From: Bacteroidaceae bacterium
GTDB taxonomy: Bacteria; Bacteroidota; Bacteroidia; Bacteroidales; Bacteroidaceae
NCBI GenBank assembly: GCA_024693505.1
Contig: JAILKU010000005.1
Coordinates: 1-55,727, forward strand
DNA: 55,727 nucleotides
Reading direction: 5' to 3'
The position numbers and the translations under genes were made by a program. Every line of letters starts with the position of its first letter. Position 1 is the first letter of the stretch. Positions 47,995 through 55,727 of this stretch are shown here, in pieces. Below the pieces are notes generated by a model, which searched no databases, was not told where the DNA came from, and saw only the letters and a list, made by a program, of their open reading frames with translations.

Positions 47995-48579
47995 TTACTT
48001 CGTACGGGTGAGCTTGAACGGTGTTTTCGCGTCCATCCTTCCGCTCAGATACTTGCCGTCGTCGCTGAGCGTCAGGGTGTCCCTGTCCTTGCCGTCGATG
48101 GAGATGATGAGGTTTCCCTGGCGCACGTAGGAGTATTTCTCGGCCGGCATGATGGCCAGGGCAGCCTTCATGAGCTTACGCTTCGCCCAGGGCACGCCTG
48201 CCGCCTTGAGCACCTCGTCGTCCACTTTCATGTCCGCCTTCATGACCATTTCCGTCTCCGACTTGAATTCGACCGTGATGGCAGTGGATACACCTTTCTT
48301 CACCGCCTCGACCATCTTCTGGCCCTTCTCTATCTCCTTGTCCACCTGAGCCTTCTCCTCTGCGGTGAGCTTGCGCCCCTTCTTCTGCTCTGCGGCCCGA
48401 ATTGTGGAGTCTCTCGCGTGGATAAGCCGCTCCTGAGCGTCCTCGCCCAGCGCGTCGTTGAGCACCTTCTCCATCACGTTCTTGTTGTAATAAACTCGCC
48501 CTACCAGGCTTTGCTGCGCTCCGGCTCCAGTTGCAGCGGAGAGCATGAGCAAAAGGAATAGTCTTCTCATTGTTTTCAT
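47995..48579 (-). CDS. Secreted hypothetical protein
   Basis: 194 residues from ATG 48579 with a signal peptide (MKTMRRLFLLLMLSAATGAGA). The mature part has a charged helical segment (about 45-90) and a C-terminal beta region (LIISIDGKDRDTLTLSDDGKYLSGRMDAKTPFKLTRT) that looks like a lipocalin or a small periplasmic beta protein. No lipobox. It follows the MATE gene by 47 bp on the same strand. Family not recognised. Confidence 0.75.
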   Translation of the reverse strand: MKTMRRLFLLLMLSAATGAGAQQSLVGRVYYNKNVMEKVLNDALGEDAQERLIHARDSTIRAAEQKKGRKLTAEEKAQVDKEIEKGQKMVEAVKKGVSTAITVEFKSETEMVMKADMKVDDEVLKAAGVPWAKRKLMKAALAIMPAEKYSYVRQGNLIISIDGKDRDTLTLSDDGKYLSGRMDAKTPFKLTRTK

Positions 48580-48626
48580 ATTCTCATTCGGTTTATTCTG
48601 TGATTTGATTATGTCTTCGGATGGCC

Positions 48627-50081
48627 TCAGTAGTCGGAGGGTTCGACGGCGTCGGCAGGAATGTCGCGGGGTTCGGCCTTGTCTCCCATCCAACGGTCGC
48701 TCCGGAACCGGAGGAGGAAGATGAAGCCGCGGAAGCAGAGCTCGACGGCCATGGCGATCCAGACGCCGTTGAGCCCCATCGAGGCAGCCAGGAGGCTCGC
48801 CAGCGTGATGCGGACGGCCCAGATGCTGAACAGGTTCATCGAGCAGGGCACCAGCGTGTCGCCGGCGCCGATGAAGATGCCGTAGGCGACCAGGCTTGCG
48901 GCGAACATGGGTTCGGCAAACGCTTCGATGCGGAGGCACTGGACGGTGAGCTGCCGAACCGTCTCGTCGGGCGTCATCAGGCTCATCAGCGCGGGAGCAC
49001 TGACGTACATCACAATGCCCATGACCGTCATGATGACGATTCCCATCATCAGCGTGATGCGGCCGAAGCTGCGGGCAAGGCGGCTCCGGCGCGCTCCAAG
49101 GCTCTGCCCCACGAGCGTGGTGGCTGCATCGGAGATGCCGTATCCGGGCATGTAACACAGGCTCTCGACCGTAATACCAAACGAGTTTGCCGCGATGGCG
49201 ACGGTGCCCAGGGGCGCGACGATGACGGTGCTGACGATCTGGGCGGCGCACATGATGAAGTGCTCGACGCCCATCGGCAGGGACAGCTTGACGGCCCTGC
49301 GCAGGGTATCGACGGTGGGGAGGAAGGAGCCTCTGTCCTGGAACAGGTTCAGTTCGGGCGAGCGGACGCAGGCGAACCAGCACATGGACAGCGAGCAGAC
49401 GATGTATGCGACGGCGGTGCCCAGGACGGCGCCCAGTACGCCGAGGCCCGCGCCCGGGATGGTGAAGCCGTGCCACTGTCGCGTGGGGAAGATGAGCAGG
49501 AAGTTGAAGAGGACGTCGAGGCCGCACATGAGCATGTTCAGGAGGCTGGGGATGTGTGTGTTACCGCTGCTTCGCAGCATGCCGCCCGTGAGCGAGTTAA
49601 GCTGCGAGAAGGGCAGGCAGAGGCTGAAGACGAGGAAGTAGAGCGACGAGTCGCGCCACAGTGCCTCTTCTCCGCCGAGCCAGCGCGGCAGACGGCTGCT
49701 GATGAGCGCCCCGATGACGGCCAGCACCACGGCGAACGAGATGCACGCCAGGAAGCTCTGGCGCATGACGCGGCGCGCCTCGGCCCACTCCCCTGCCCCG
49801 ATTCGGTGCGCCACCTGCACGTAGAAGCCTGTGCTGGCGGAGTGCGTGAGGCCGCCGAAGAGCCATATCGTCGTGCTCACCAGCCCGATGGCCGCGCTGG
49901 CATGAGCGCCCAGGCTTCCCACCATACTCGCGTCGATGTACTCCATGAGTATGTAGCTCGCCTGCGCCAGCATGGACGGCACGCTCAGTATGGCCGCCAG
50001 GCTGAGCTGTTGACGGCCGCTGAGGCGGTCATGTTCGCGGATGCGCTGCAGTAGTATGTCCTTTTCGCGGAGGAATCTCAT
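48627..50081 (-). CDS. MATE-family multidrug/organic cation efflux transporter
   Basis: 484 residues from ATG 50081, chosen because the upstream frame is repeat-derived. About twelve membrane helices in two repeated halves. Typical blocks: SVPSMLAQASYILMEYIDASMVGSLG (near 32-57) and SLPMGVEHFIMCAAQIVSTVIV at the second half. It exports cationic compounds using a sodium or proton gradient; the substrate is unknown. It lies between PatB and the small secreted protein on one strand. Confidence 0.93.
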   Translation of the reverse strand: MRFLREKDILLQRIREHDRLSGRQQLSLAAILSVPSMLAQASYILMEYIDASMVGSLGAHASAAIGLVSTTIWLFGGLTHSASTGFYVQVAHRIGAGEWAEARRVMRQSFLACISFAVVLAVIGALISSRLPRWLGGEEALWRDSSLYFLVFSLCLPFSQLNSLTGGMLRSSGNTHIPSLLNMLMCGLDVLFNFLLIFPTRQWHGFTIPGAGLGVLGAVLGTAVAYIVCSLSMCWFACVRSPELNLFQDRGSFLPTVDTLRRAVKLSLPMGVEHFIMCAAQIVSTVIVAPLGTVAIAANSFGITVESLCYMPGYGISDAATTLVGQSLGARRSRLARSFGRITLMMGIVIMTVMGIVMYVSAPALMSLMTPDETVRQLTVQCLRIEAFAEPMFAASLVAYGIFIGAGDTLVPCSMNLFSIWAVRITLASLLAASMGLNGVWIAMAVELCFRGFIFLLRFRSDRWMGDKAEPRDIPADAVEPSDY

Positions 50082-50120
50082 GAGGGGTTTGCGGGGTTGA
50101 CTGATGCTGAGGGGCTGTCT

Positions 50121-50235
50121 GAGTTGATCGGACGGTTCGGAAGATTCGGAGTATTCGGAGGGCTCTGAATTGATCGGGCGGTGCTGAATATTCTGAGTTT
50201 TCGGAGTACTCTGGATTAAGCGGGCGGTGCGGCGT
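50121..50235. repeat. Imperfect 46-bp tandem repeat reaching into the patB-like gene end
   Basis: Related units begin at 50121, 50167 and about 50213, each with a GA(g/a)TTGATCGGaCGG-like core. The third unit includes the last codons of the gene ending at 50216. Confidence 0.7.
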
Positions 50236-51391
50236 TCTCGTTGACGAAGCGGGCGAGGCGGCGGAGTCCCTCCAGCAGTCGCGATCGCTGTGTCGCCAGG
50301 TTGACGCGGATGTAGCCCTCGCCGTCGGCGCCGTACATCGTGCCGGGGGAGAAGCGGACGCCGCAGTCGTGCCGTATCTGCTCGCAGAACTGTTCGCTCG
50401 TGAGGCCCACGGCCGAGATGTCCACCCACATGAGGTAGGTCGCCTCCAGCCGGCACACGCGCAGCAGGGGCGCCTCCGCCTCGATGAGGGTGCGCGCCGC
50501 GCGGTAGTTCTCCCAGATGTAGCTCACCAGCTCGTCGAGCCACTCCTCCCCGCCGTTGTAGGCGGCTTCGGTGGCGAGCAGGCCGAGCGGCCCTATGTCG
50601 CACACTTCATGGATGTTTACGCCCCGGTCGATGCGGTGGCGCAGTGTCTCGTCGGGCACGATCACCTCGGAGCATTGAAGGCCGGCGACGTTGAAACACT
50701 TACTGGCGCTCGTACAAATGCAACAGTTCGCGGTATAGGGCTCTCCGAGGGCGGCGTAGGGGAAGAAGCAGCTGCCCGGCATCGCCAGTTCGCAGTGGAT
50801 CTCGTCGACGAGGAGGAAGACGTGGTGGCGCAGGCAGATGTCGCCCACCCGCTGCAGTTCCTCGCGCGTCCACATGCGGCCGCACGGGTTGTGCGGCGAG
50901 CAGAGCATCATCACGGTGACGTCGGGCTTTGCGGCGCGGCGCTCCAGGTCGTCGAAGTCGATGACGAAGGTGTCGCCCTGACGGCGGAGCGCGCATTCCT
51001 CCGTGCGGCAACCCATGTTGCGCACGCTGCTGAAGAAGCAGTTGTAGACGGGCGTCAGCAGTATCACGCCCTCGCTGGGATGCGTCATGGCGCGCAGCAC
51101 TGCGCTGAGGGCGGGCACCACGCCGGGCACGAGTATCATCCAGTCGCGCCGGTACTCCACGCGGTGCCGACGGCGGTGCCAGGCGATGACGCTCTCGTAG
51201 AAACTGTCCGACGGCGTGGCATATCCGAACACGCCGTGGTCGATGCGCCGCTGTAGCGCCTCGATGATGGACGGGGCGGCCTCGAAGTCCATATCGGCCA
51301 CCCAGAGGGGATAGTCAACGTCCGGGTTCTCGTCCCACTTCACCGACGAGGTGCCCCTGCGGTCGACTATCCTGTCAAAGTCAAATTTCAT
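50216..51391 (-). CDS. PatB/MalY-type PLP-dependent C-S lyase (cystathionine beta-lyase-like)
   Basis: 391 residues, aminotransferase fold type I. WVADMDF (30-36), the SPHNPCGRMW block (165-174), DEIHCEL and PLP Lys K231 in SASKCFNVAGLQ identify the PatB/MalY subgroup. It cleaves cystathionine or cysteine conjugates to release a thiol, pyruvate and ammonia. It shares a strand with the MATE transporter and DUF3737. Confidence 0.9.
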   Translation of the reverse strand: MKFDFDRIVDRRGTSSVKWDENPDVDYPLWVADMDFEAAPSIIEALQRRIDHGVFGYATPSDSFYESVIAWHRRRHRVEYRRDWMILVPGVVPALSAVLRAMTHPSEGVILLTPVYNCFFSSVRNMGCRTEECALRRQGDTFVIDFDDLERRAAKPDVTVMMLCSPHNPCGRMWTREELQRVGDICLRHHVFLLVDEIHCELAMPGSCFFPYAALGEPYTANCCICTSASKCFNVAGLQCSEVIVPDETLRHRIDRGVNIHEVCDIGPLGLLATEAAYNGGEEWLDELVSYIWENYRAARTLIEAEAPLLRVCRLEATYLMWVDISAVGLTSEQFCEQIRHDCGVRFSPGTMYGADGEGYIRVNLATQRSRLLEGLRRLARFVNENAAPPA

Positions 51392-51434
51392 GCTCAGTGT
51401 ATTTTTGTAGTTTACGGTTTGTCTTTGTTGATGG

Positions 51435-51558
51435 CTCCGGAAGCTCCGGAAAAGGCCCTTCGGCCGATCCGGAAAATCCGGGAAAGCCGATCCGGTTTAA
51501 TCTCTCCGGAAGCTCCGGAAAAGGCCCTCCGGCCGCTCCGGAAAATCCGGGAAAGCCG
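51435..51558. repeat. Two 55-bp direct repeats rich in TCCGGA
   Basis: Segments 51435-51489 and 51504-51558 are near-identical (offset 69 bp), each with TCCGGA palindromes and a GGCC-rich centre. They lie between the patB-like start (51391) and the DUF3737 stop (51572). Confidence 0.85.
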
Positions 51559-51571
51559 CGCGGGTTCCGCC

Positions 51572-52426
51572 TCAGGTGCGGTTCCGGACGACTATCCGGC
51601 AGTTTGCCGGGGCCTTCTGGTTCCGGTCGATGATGATTTCGCCTACGCTGTCCGCCTCGATGCTTCCGGCCGTGGGGTTCTTTATGCTGTGGACGTGTCC
51701 GCGGATGGTGGCCCGCAGCGTGCTGTACTCGAAACACAGGTTGCAGTCGGCGCCGAGAGTGCAGTCCTCCATCACCAGGTTCTGGCAGTAGCATAGCGGC
51801 TGCTCGCCCGTGATGTGGCAGCGCACGAGGCGGAGGTTGCGGCTGTACCATGCCAGGTACTCGCCGTTGATTTCGCTGTCGTAGATCGTCACGTCCTGCG
51901 ATTCCCACAGGGCGTCCTTGGAGTTGAGGATCGCATTGCGCACCACCACGTTCCGACTGTACTGGAAGGAGTAGTTGCCGTCCTGACGGTAGTCGCTGAT
52001 GCGCACGTTGTGCGTATGCATGCCCAGGTAGTCGGCCCCCTCGATGCGACTGTCGCGGATGTCCACGTCGCTGCAGTCCCACAGCGTCTCCTGCGCGTTC
52101 GTGAAGACGCAGTTCTGCAGGCGCAGCCCCGTCATGCGGCGGAACATCTTGGGGGCTTCGACGCGGCAATTGGTGAGTTCGCCGTCGGAGCAGTACCACA
52201 TCGACGAGCGCGCGCTCTCGCGGAAGAGGCAGTCGTTCGCCCGAAAGCCTCGGCACTCCCAGAAGACGTACTTTCCCTCGAAGGTGCACTGCTCGGCCTC
52301 GATGTTGCCCGACTCCTTGATGGAGGACTCGCCGGGGTGGATGACGACGCGCTCCAGTCTGGCGTCGTGCAGACCGTAGAGTGGACGTTCGCCGCCGTAC
52401 TCCGCGTCTTTTATCAGTTTCCTCAT
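51572..52426 (-). CDS. DUF3737-family predicted beta-helix protein
   Basis: 284 residues. Short repeated strands with turns (FWECRGFRANDCLF, LWDCSDVDIRDSRI, LWESQDVTIYDSEI, AWYSRNLRLVRCHI, CYCQNLVMEDCTL) form a right-handed parallel beta-helix, as in DUF3737 proteins. The N-terminal YGGERPLYGLHDARLERV is family-typical. It has no signal peptide and no known activity. It is next to the PatB-like gene, an association I recall from other Bacteroidales. Confidence 0.88.
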   Translation of the reverse strand: MRKLIKDAEYGGERPLYGLHDARLERVVIHPGESSIKESGNIEAEQCTFEGKYVFWECRGFRANDCLFRESARSSMWYCSDGELTNCRVEAPKMFRRMTGLRLQNCVFTNAQETLWDCSDVDIRDSRIEGADYLGMHTHNVRISDYRQDGNYSFQYSRNVVVRNAILNSKDALWESQDVTIYDSEINGEYLAWYSRNLRLVRCHITGEQPLCYCQNLVMEDCTLGADCNLCFEYSTLRATIRGHVHSIKNPTAGSIEADSVGEIIIDRNQKAPANCRIVVRNRT

Positions 52427-52510
52427 GTCGTTTTTCTTTTTACCCTAATATATAAATATAATGTACGCGCGCGTAGGGAGAAACCGGATCGCGCTGGCGT
52501 TGTGAGCGGG

Positions 52511-52668
52511 AAGGCCGAAGCCGAAGCATCCGCCCTACCCTACCGTAGCAATCCGCAAGGCCGAAGCCGAAGCATCTGCCCTGCCCTGCCGCAACAATCT
52601 GCAAGGCCGAAGCCGAAGCATCTGAATCGCGCTGGCGTTTCGAGAAGCAAGGCCGAAGACGAAGCACC
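52511..52668. repeat. 46-bp minisatellite: 20-bp repeat with 26-bp interval
   Basis: AAGGCCGAAGCCGAAGCATC occurs at 52511-52530, 52557-52576, 52603-52622 and, with two changes, 52649-52668. The 26-bp intervals fall into two types: the first two are related to each other, and the third resembles the sequence before the first repeat (both contain ATCGCGCTGGCGTT). It is therefore a minisatellite, not a CRISPR array. Confidence 0.9.
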
Positions 52669-52713
52669 TCTCCTACCCTGCTTTTGCATTCATATCGGCC
52701 GCGGAGGCAGAAC

Positions 52714-54411
52714 TCAGTCATCGGTGAGCTTGCGGTAACGGATGCGGCGCGGTTCCTCCAGGCCCAGCCGCTTGAGCTTGTTCGCCTCGTAGTCGGTGTA
52801 GGAGCCTTCGTAGTAGTACACGCTGCCGTCCCCCTCATAGGCGAGGATATGCGTGCAGACGCGGTCGAGGAACCAGCGGTCGTGACTGATTATGACGGCG
52901 CAGCCGGCGAAGTTCTCCAGGCCCTCCTCCAGAGCTCGCAACGTGTTCACGTCGATGTCGTTAGTGGGTTCGTCGAGTAGGAGCACATTGCCCTCCTGCT
53001 TCAGTGCAATCGCCAGGTGGAGGCGGTTCCGTTCTCCACCGCTGAGTACGCCGCACTTCTTCTCCTGGTCGGCGCCACTGAAGTTGAAGCGGCTGAGGTA
53101 GGCGCGCGCGTTCACGTCGCGGCCGCCCATGCGGAGCAGTTCATTGCCCTGGCTCACCACCTGATACACCGTCTCTTCGGCCTTGATGTCCTCGTGAGCC
53201 TGGTCCACGTAGGCCAGCTTCACCGTCTCGCCCACCTCGAAGGTGCCGCTGTCGGGCTTCTCGAGCCCCATAATCATGCGGAAGAGCGTGGTCTTGCCGG
53301 CACCGTTGGGACCGATGACCCCGACGATGCCGTTCGGCGGCAGCGTGAAGTCCAGGTCGCGGATGAGGACGCGCTCGCCGTACGCCTTGCATACACCGTG
53401 CGCCTCGATGACCTTGTGTCCGAGACGGGGCCCGTTGGGGATGTAGATCTCCAGTCGCTCCTCTCTCTCCTTGGTCTCCTCGTTGAGCATGCGGTCGTAG
53501 CTGTTGAGTCGCGCCTTGCCCTTCGCCTGACGCGCCTTCGGTGCCATGCGCACCCATTCGAGTTCGCGCTGCAGTGTCTTGCGGCGCTTGCTCGCCACTT
53601 TCTCCTCCATCTCCATGCGCTTCGTCTTCTGCTCCAGCCACGATGAGTAGTTTCCCTCCCAGGGGATTCCCTCGCCGCGGTCGAGTTCGAGGATCCAGCC
53701 CGCCACATCGTCTAAGAAGTACCTGTCGTGGGTGACTGCGATGACGGTGCCCTCGTATTGCGTCAGGTGCTGCTCCAGCCAGTCTATGCTCTCCGCATCG
53801 AGGTGGTTAGTGGGTTCGTCGAGCAGGAGCACATCGGGCTTCTGCAGAAGCAGACGGCACAGTGCGACGCGGCGCCGTTCTCCGCCGCTGAGCGTGCCTA
53901 CGGTCTGCTGCGCCGGAGGGCATCGCAGCGCGGCCATGGCGCGCTCCAGCTTGCTCTCCAGGTTCCATGCGTCCGTGGCGTCGATGATGTCCTGCAGTTC
54001 GCCCTGCCGGGTGAAGAGCGCGGCCATCTTGTCCTCGTCCTCGTAGTACTCCGGGAGGCCGAACTTCTGGTTTATCGACTCATACTCCTCTAGGGCGTCC
54101 ACTACGTCCTGAACGCCCTCCTTGACGACCTCGATGACGGTCTTCGTGTCATCCAGGCGGGGGTCCTGTTCGAGGTACCCCACGGTGTAGCCGGGACTCC
54201 ATACGACGTGTCCCTGAAAGCTCTGGTCCAGTCCCGCGATGATCTTCATCAGGGTGGACTTGCCTGCGCCGTTGAGGCCGATGATGCCTATCTTCGCCCC
54301 ATAGAAGAAGCTCAGGTATATGTTCTTGAGTACTTGTCTCTGGGTCTGTTGAATGGTCTTACTGACCCCTACCATAGAGAAGATTACCTTCTTGTCGTCT
54401 GTTGTTGCCAT
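52714..54411 (-). CDS. ettA: ABC-F translational throttle protein EttA
   Basis: 565 residues with two ABC domains and no membrane part. Walker A GLNGAGKST (about 44-52) with signature LSGGERRRVALCR and Walker B LLLDEPTNHLD; second set GPNGAGKTT, LSGGERNRLHLA, LLLDEPTNDID. The linker (about 260-310) is the basic P-site tRNA-interaction motif. It binds the ribosomal E site and gates elongation according to ATP/ADP. Full family length. A minisatellite lies just upstream. Confidence 0.95.
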   Translation of the reverse strand: MATTDDKKVIFSMVGVSKTIQQTQRQVLKNIYLSFFYGAKIGIIGLNGAGKSTLMKIIAGLDQSFQGHVVWSPGYTVGYLEQDPRLDDTKTVIEVVKEGVQDVVDALEEYESINQKFGLPEYYEDEDKMAALFTRQGELQDIIDATDAWNLESKLERAMAALRCPPAQQTVGTLSGGERRRVALCRLLLQKPDVLLLDEPTNHLDAESIDWLEQHLTQYEGTVIAVTHDRYFLDDVAGWILELDRGEGIPWEGNYSSWLEQKTKRMEMEEKVASKRRKTLQRELEWVRMAPKARQAKGKARLNSYDRMLNEETKEREERLEIYIPNGPRLGHKVIEAHGVCKAYGERVLIRDLDFTLPPNGIVGVIGPNGAGKTTLFRMIMGLEKPDSGTFEVGETVKLAYVDQAHEDIKAEETVYQVVSQGNELLRMGGRDVNARAYLSRFNFSGADQEKKCGVLSGGERNRLHLAIALKQEGNVLLLDEPTNDIDVNTLRALEEGLENFAGCAVIISHDRWFLDRVCTHILAYEGDGSVYYYEGSYTDYEANKLKRLGLEEPRRIRYRKLTDD

Positions 54412-54469
54412 GCGGAAAGGATTAAAAGTTCAATGGGTTAAAAGGTTTAAGAAGTTCAAGGTTCAAGGA

Positions 54470-54630
54470 GCAGAGTCGCAGCCGAGCAGCAGGCAGAGTC
54501 GCGGCCGAGCAGCAGGCAGAGTCGCGGCCTTGCAGCAAGCAGAGAGACCGCCTTGCAGCCATCAGCTCCACAGCCTTCCAGCAATCAGCTAAACCGCCTT
54601 CCAGCAACGAGCGCCACCGCCTTCCACCCA
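54470..54630. repeat. Degenerate 23-bp tandem repeat (seven units)
   Basis: Seven consecutive 23-bp units from 54470 (54470, 54493, 54516, 54539, 54562, 54585, 54608), all built on GCAGAGTCGCGGCC(g/t)(a/t)GCAGCA. The first three are nearly identical and the others decay gradually toward the menA stop at 54639. Confidence 0.9.
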
Positions 54631-54638
54631 GCATCTCA

Positions 54639-55571
54639 TCACCTGAACAATTCCATCAGCCAAGGCAGCAGGATGAGCAGACTCAGCGCGATGCCGAAGA
54701 TGAGGATATTGAGGGCTGTGCGGGCGAGCACCGCGTTGAGCTCGCGGCCTGCACAGATGCGTCGCATCTGGCGCCACGCCACTGCGTGCGGAATGAGGTA
54801 GGCCGTCATGGCGAGGCTGCGGAGGCCGAGCGAGGGCACCGTGAGCAGCACTCCGGCCACGCCGAGAACGAGGTAGAGCCACTCCGAGCAGCGCGCCCCG
54901 AGGAGCGTCACCAGCGTGATCTTCTCCACGCGCGCGTCGGTATCCCGGTCGCGGTAGTTGTTCACAATGAGCAGGCAGTCCGTCACCGCGCCGCACGCCA
55001 GCGAGAGGCCGACGAGGGGCCACGTGAGCGCCAGCGTCTGCACGTAGTACGTGGCGCAGACGGGCACGATGCCGAAGAAGAGCAGGACGAGCACGTCCCC
55101 CATCGCCAGGCGGCTCAGCACCGTGGTGTAGAGGAAGCAGAAGGCCACGCAGGCAACGCCCACGAGCACCATCGCCCATCCGCCCCACACCACGAGGGGG
55201 AGTCCGACGGCGCAGGCCAGCAGTGTCACTGTCCATATCGCCCGACGCATCGCCGGCAGCGTCACCCAGCCCTGCGCGCAGGCCCGCTCCGGACCCAGGC
55301 GGTCCGCGCCGTCGATGCCGTGCACGCAGTCGAAGTAGTCGTTCACCAGGTTCGCATCCACCTGCATCAGCAGCGCGAAGGCGAGGCACAGCGCGGCGGG
55401 GAGCCACTTGAACGCCTCGGCTGTGACCAGAGAGCCGGGCAGGCAGTCCGCCCACGCGGCGCAGAGCGCTACCACGACGGGCACCGCCGCGCCGCTCAGC
55501 GTCTTAGGCCGCGCAGCCAGCAGCCACGCCCGCGCCGAGTTGGTCGCTACGCCAGGGCCGCCGCTCTTCAT
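54639..55571 (-). CDS. menA: 1,4-dihydroxy-2-naphthoate polyprenyltransferase
   Basis: 310 residues from ATG 55571, UbiA superfamily. Two Asp-rich motifs, NDYFDCVHGID (about 93-103) and NYRDRDTDARVEK, with ALRPKTL-like AARPKTLSGAA at the N-terminus, and about eight membrane helices. It prenylates DHNA in menaquinone synthesis, the anaerobic respiratory quinone of this group. Its ATG overlaps the upstream gene's stop (ATGA, 55568-55571), so the two are coupled. Confidence 0.94.
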   Translation of the reverse strand: MKSGGPGVATNSARAWLLAARPKTLSGAAVPVVVALCAAWADCLPGSLVTAEAFKWLPAALCLAFALLMQVDANLVNDYFDCVHGIDGADRLGPERACAQGWVTLPAMRRAIWTVTLLACAVGLPLVVWGGWAMVLVGVACVAFCFLYTTVLSRLAMGDVLVLLFFGIVPVCATYYVQTLALTWPLVGLSLACGAVTDCLLIVNNYRDRDTDARVEKITLVTLLGARCSEWLYLVLGVAGVLLTVPSLGLRSLAMTAYLIPHAVAWRQMRRICAGRELNAVLARTALNILIFGIALSLLILLPWLMELFR

Positions 55572-55727
55572 TCCACCTTGTCGTTGCAGAGACGGATGGC
55601 CTGGTACGCCTGAGCGGTCGAGAGCACCGTCTTGAACTTCGCGTAGTACTTCTCGCGCACGGCCAGCTCGGCCTTCTCCTGCGCGAGCTTGCCGTTGAAG
55701 AGGAGGTCGCACTGCGCGTCGGTGAGC
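55568..55727 (-). CDS. C-terminus of a Spy/CpxP-like periplasmic protein (cut by window end)
   Basis: The last 52 residues run off the right edge: LTDAQCDLLFNGKLAQEKAE, then a helix containing KYYAKFKTVLSTAQAYQAIRL. The LT-x-x-Q start and the KYY-x-KF-x-VLS-x-x-QAY pattern resemble the helical LTxxQ-repeat chaperones (Spy/CpxP-like) often paired with ECF sigma factors in Bacteroidota. The stop overlaps the menA start by 4 bp. The family call is tentative from a fragment. Confidence 0.6.
   Translation of the reverse strand, partial: LTDAQCDLLFNGKLAQEKAELAVREKYYAKFKTVLSTAQAYQAIRLCNDKVE

Noticed and set aside
51381..52289. A 302-codon minus-strand frame overlapping DUF3737
   Set aside because: It is Arg/Pro/His-rich and out of frame with the beta-helix protein, whose repeated motifs support the other frame.
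52511..52668. CRISPR array
   Set aside because: Only four repeats of 20 bp, related intervals rather than unique spacers, and no cas genes.

Overview
The window looks like a chromosomal segment of a Bacteroidota (Bacteroidales) bacterium, most likely Prevotella or a close relative. Three things point there. Promoters repeatedly match the Bacteroidota form TTTG-N19/20-TAnnTTTG rather than -35/-10 boxes. Start codons mostly lack strong Shine-Dalgarno sequences. The gene set is typical: a streptopain-like C10 protease with a sorting-like tail, GH2/GH78/GH92 glycosidases, a GH133-GT4-GH57 glycogen operon, a fasciclin lipoprotein, a rubredoxin-first rubrerythrin, PyrD/PyrK and MenA. The assignment rests on recognition of families and motifs; no search was run.

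Layout. 0-2.3 kb: lipoprotein end, a small secreted protein, a CPBP protease gene broken by one in-frame TGA, and lgt. 2.3-6 kb: repeats, then a large secreted C10 peptidase. 6.1-7 kb: a five-tRNA operon (Gly, Leu, Leu, Gly, Leu) in which both tRNA-Gly genes are followed by tandem copies of their own 3' end. 7.2-13 kb: a Crp/Fnr regulator divergent from the glycogen operon. 13-20 kb: second Crp/Fnr regulator, lepA, a 5'-nucleotidase-like enzyme, phosphoglucomutase and nudC. 20-28.5 kb: fasciclin lipoprotein, zinc-ribbon membrane protein, FadL-like porin, 2-hydroxyacid dehydrogenase, ECF sigma factor with a membrane partner. 28.5-35 kb: a 42-bp minisatellite, an EEP-GH78-GH92 operon and an HU protein. 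35-39.5 kb: tRNA-Gly(CCC), rubrerythrin, and a pyrK-pyrD-trmD operon followed by a zeta-like kinase and a small partner. 39.7-46.9 kb: GH2 beta-galactosidase with a duplicated promoter, an XRE regulator, holA, AMP nucleosidase and an HsdR-N-like nuclease. 47-48 kb: about 1 kb of palindromes and repeats without a gene. 48-55.7 kb: a GC-rich minus-strand run (secreted protein, MATE transporter, PatB lyase, DUF3737, EttA, MenA, end of a Spy/CpxP-like gene).

Functional themes. Phosphoglucomutase and the GH133/GT4/GH57 set fit glycogen turnover. The exported glycosidases and C10 peptidase fit feeding on complex host or plant material, although no SusC/SusD pair is present. lepA, holA, trmD, ettA and the tRNAs are housekeeping genes.

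The most unusual material is non-coding: rtT-like tRNA tail repeats with a covarying hairpin, a duplicated promoter/palindrome before the beta-galactosidase, nested inverted repeats at 47.3-47.6 kb, and many gene-end minisatellites, each with its own sequence and period (22, 23, 41/42 and 46 bp, plus a 55-bp unit repeated at a 69-bp offset).
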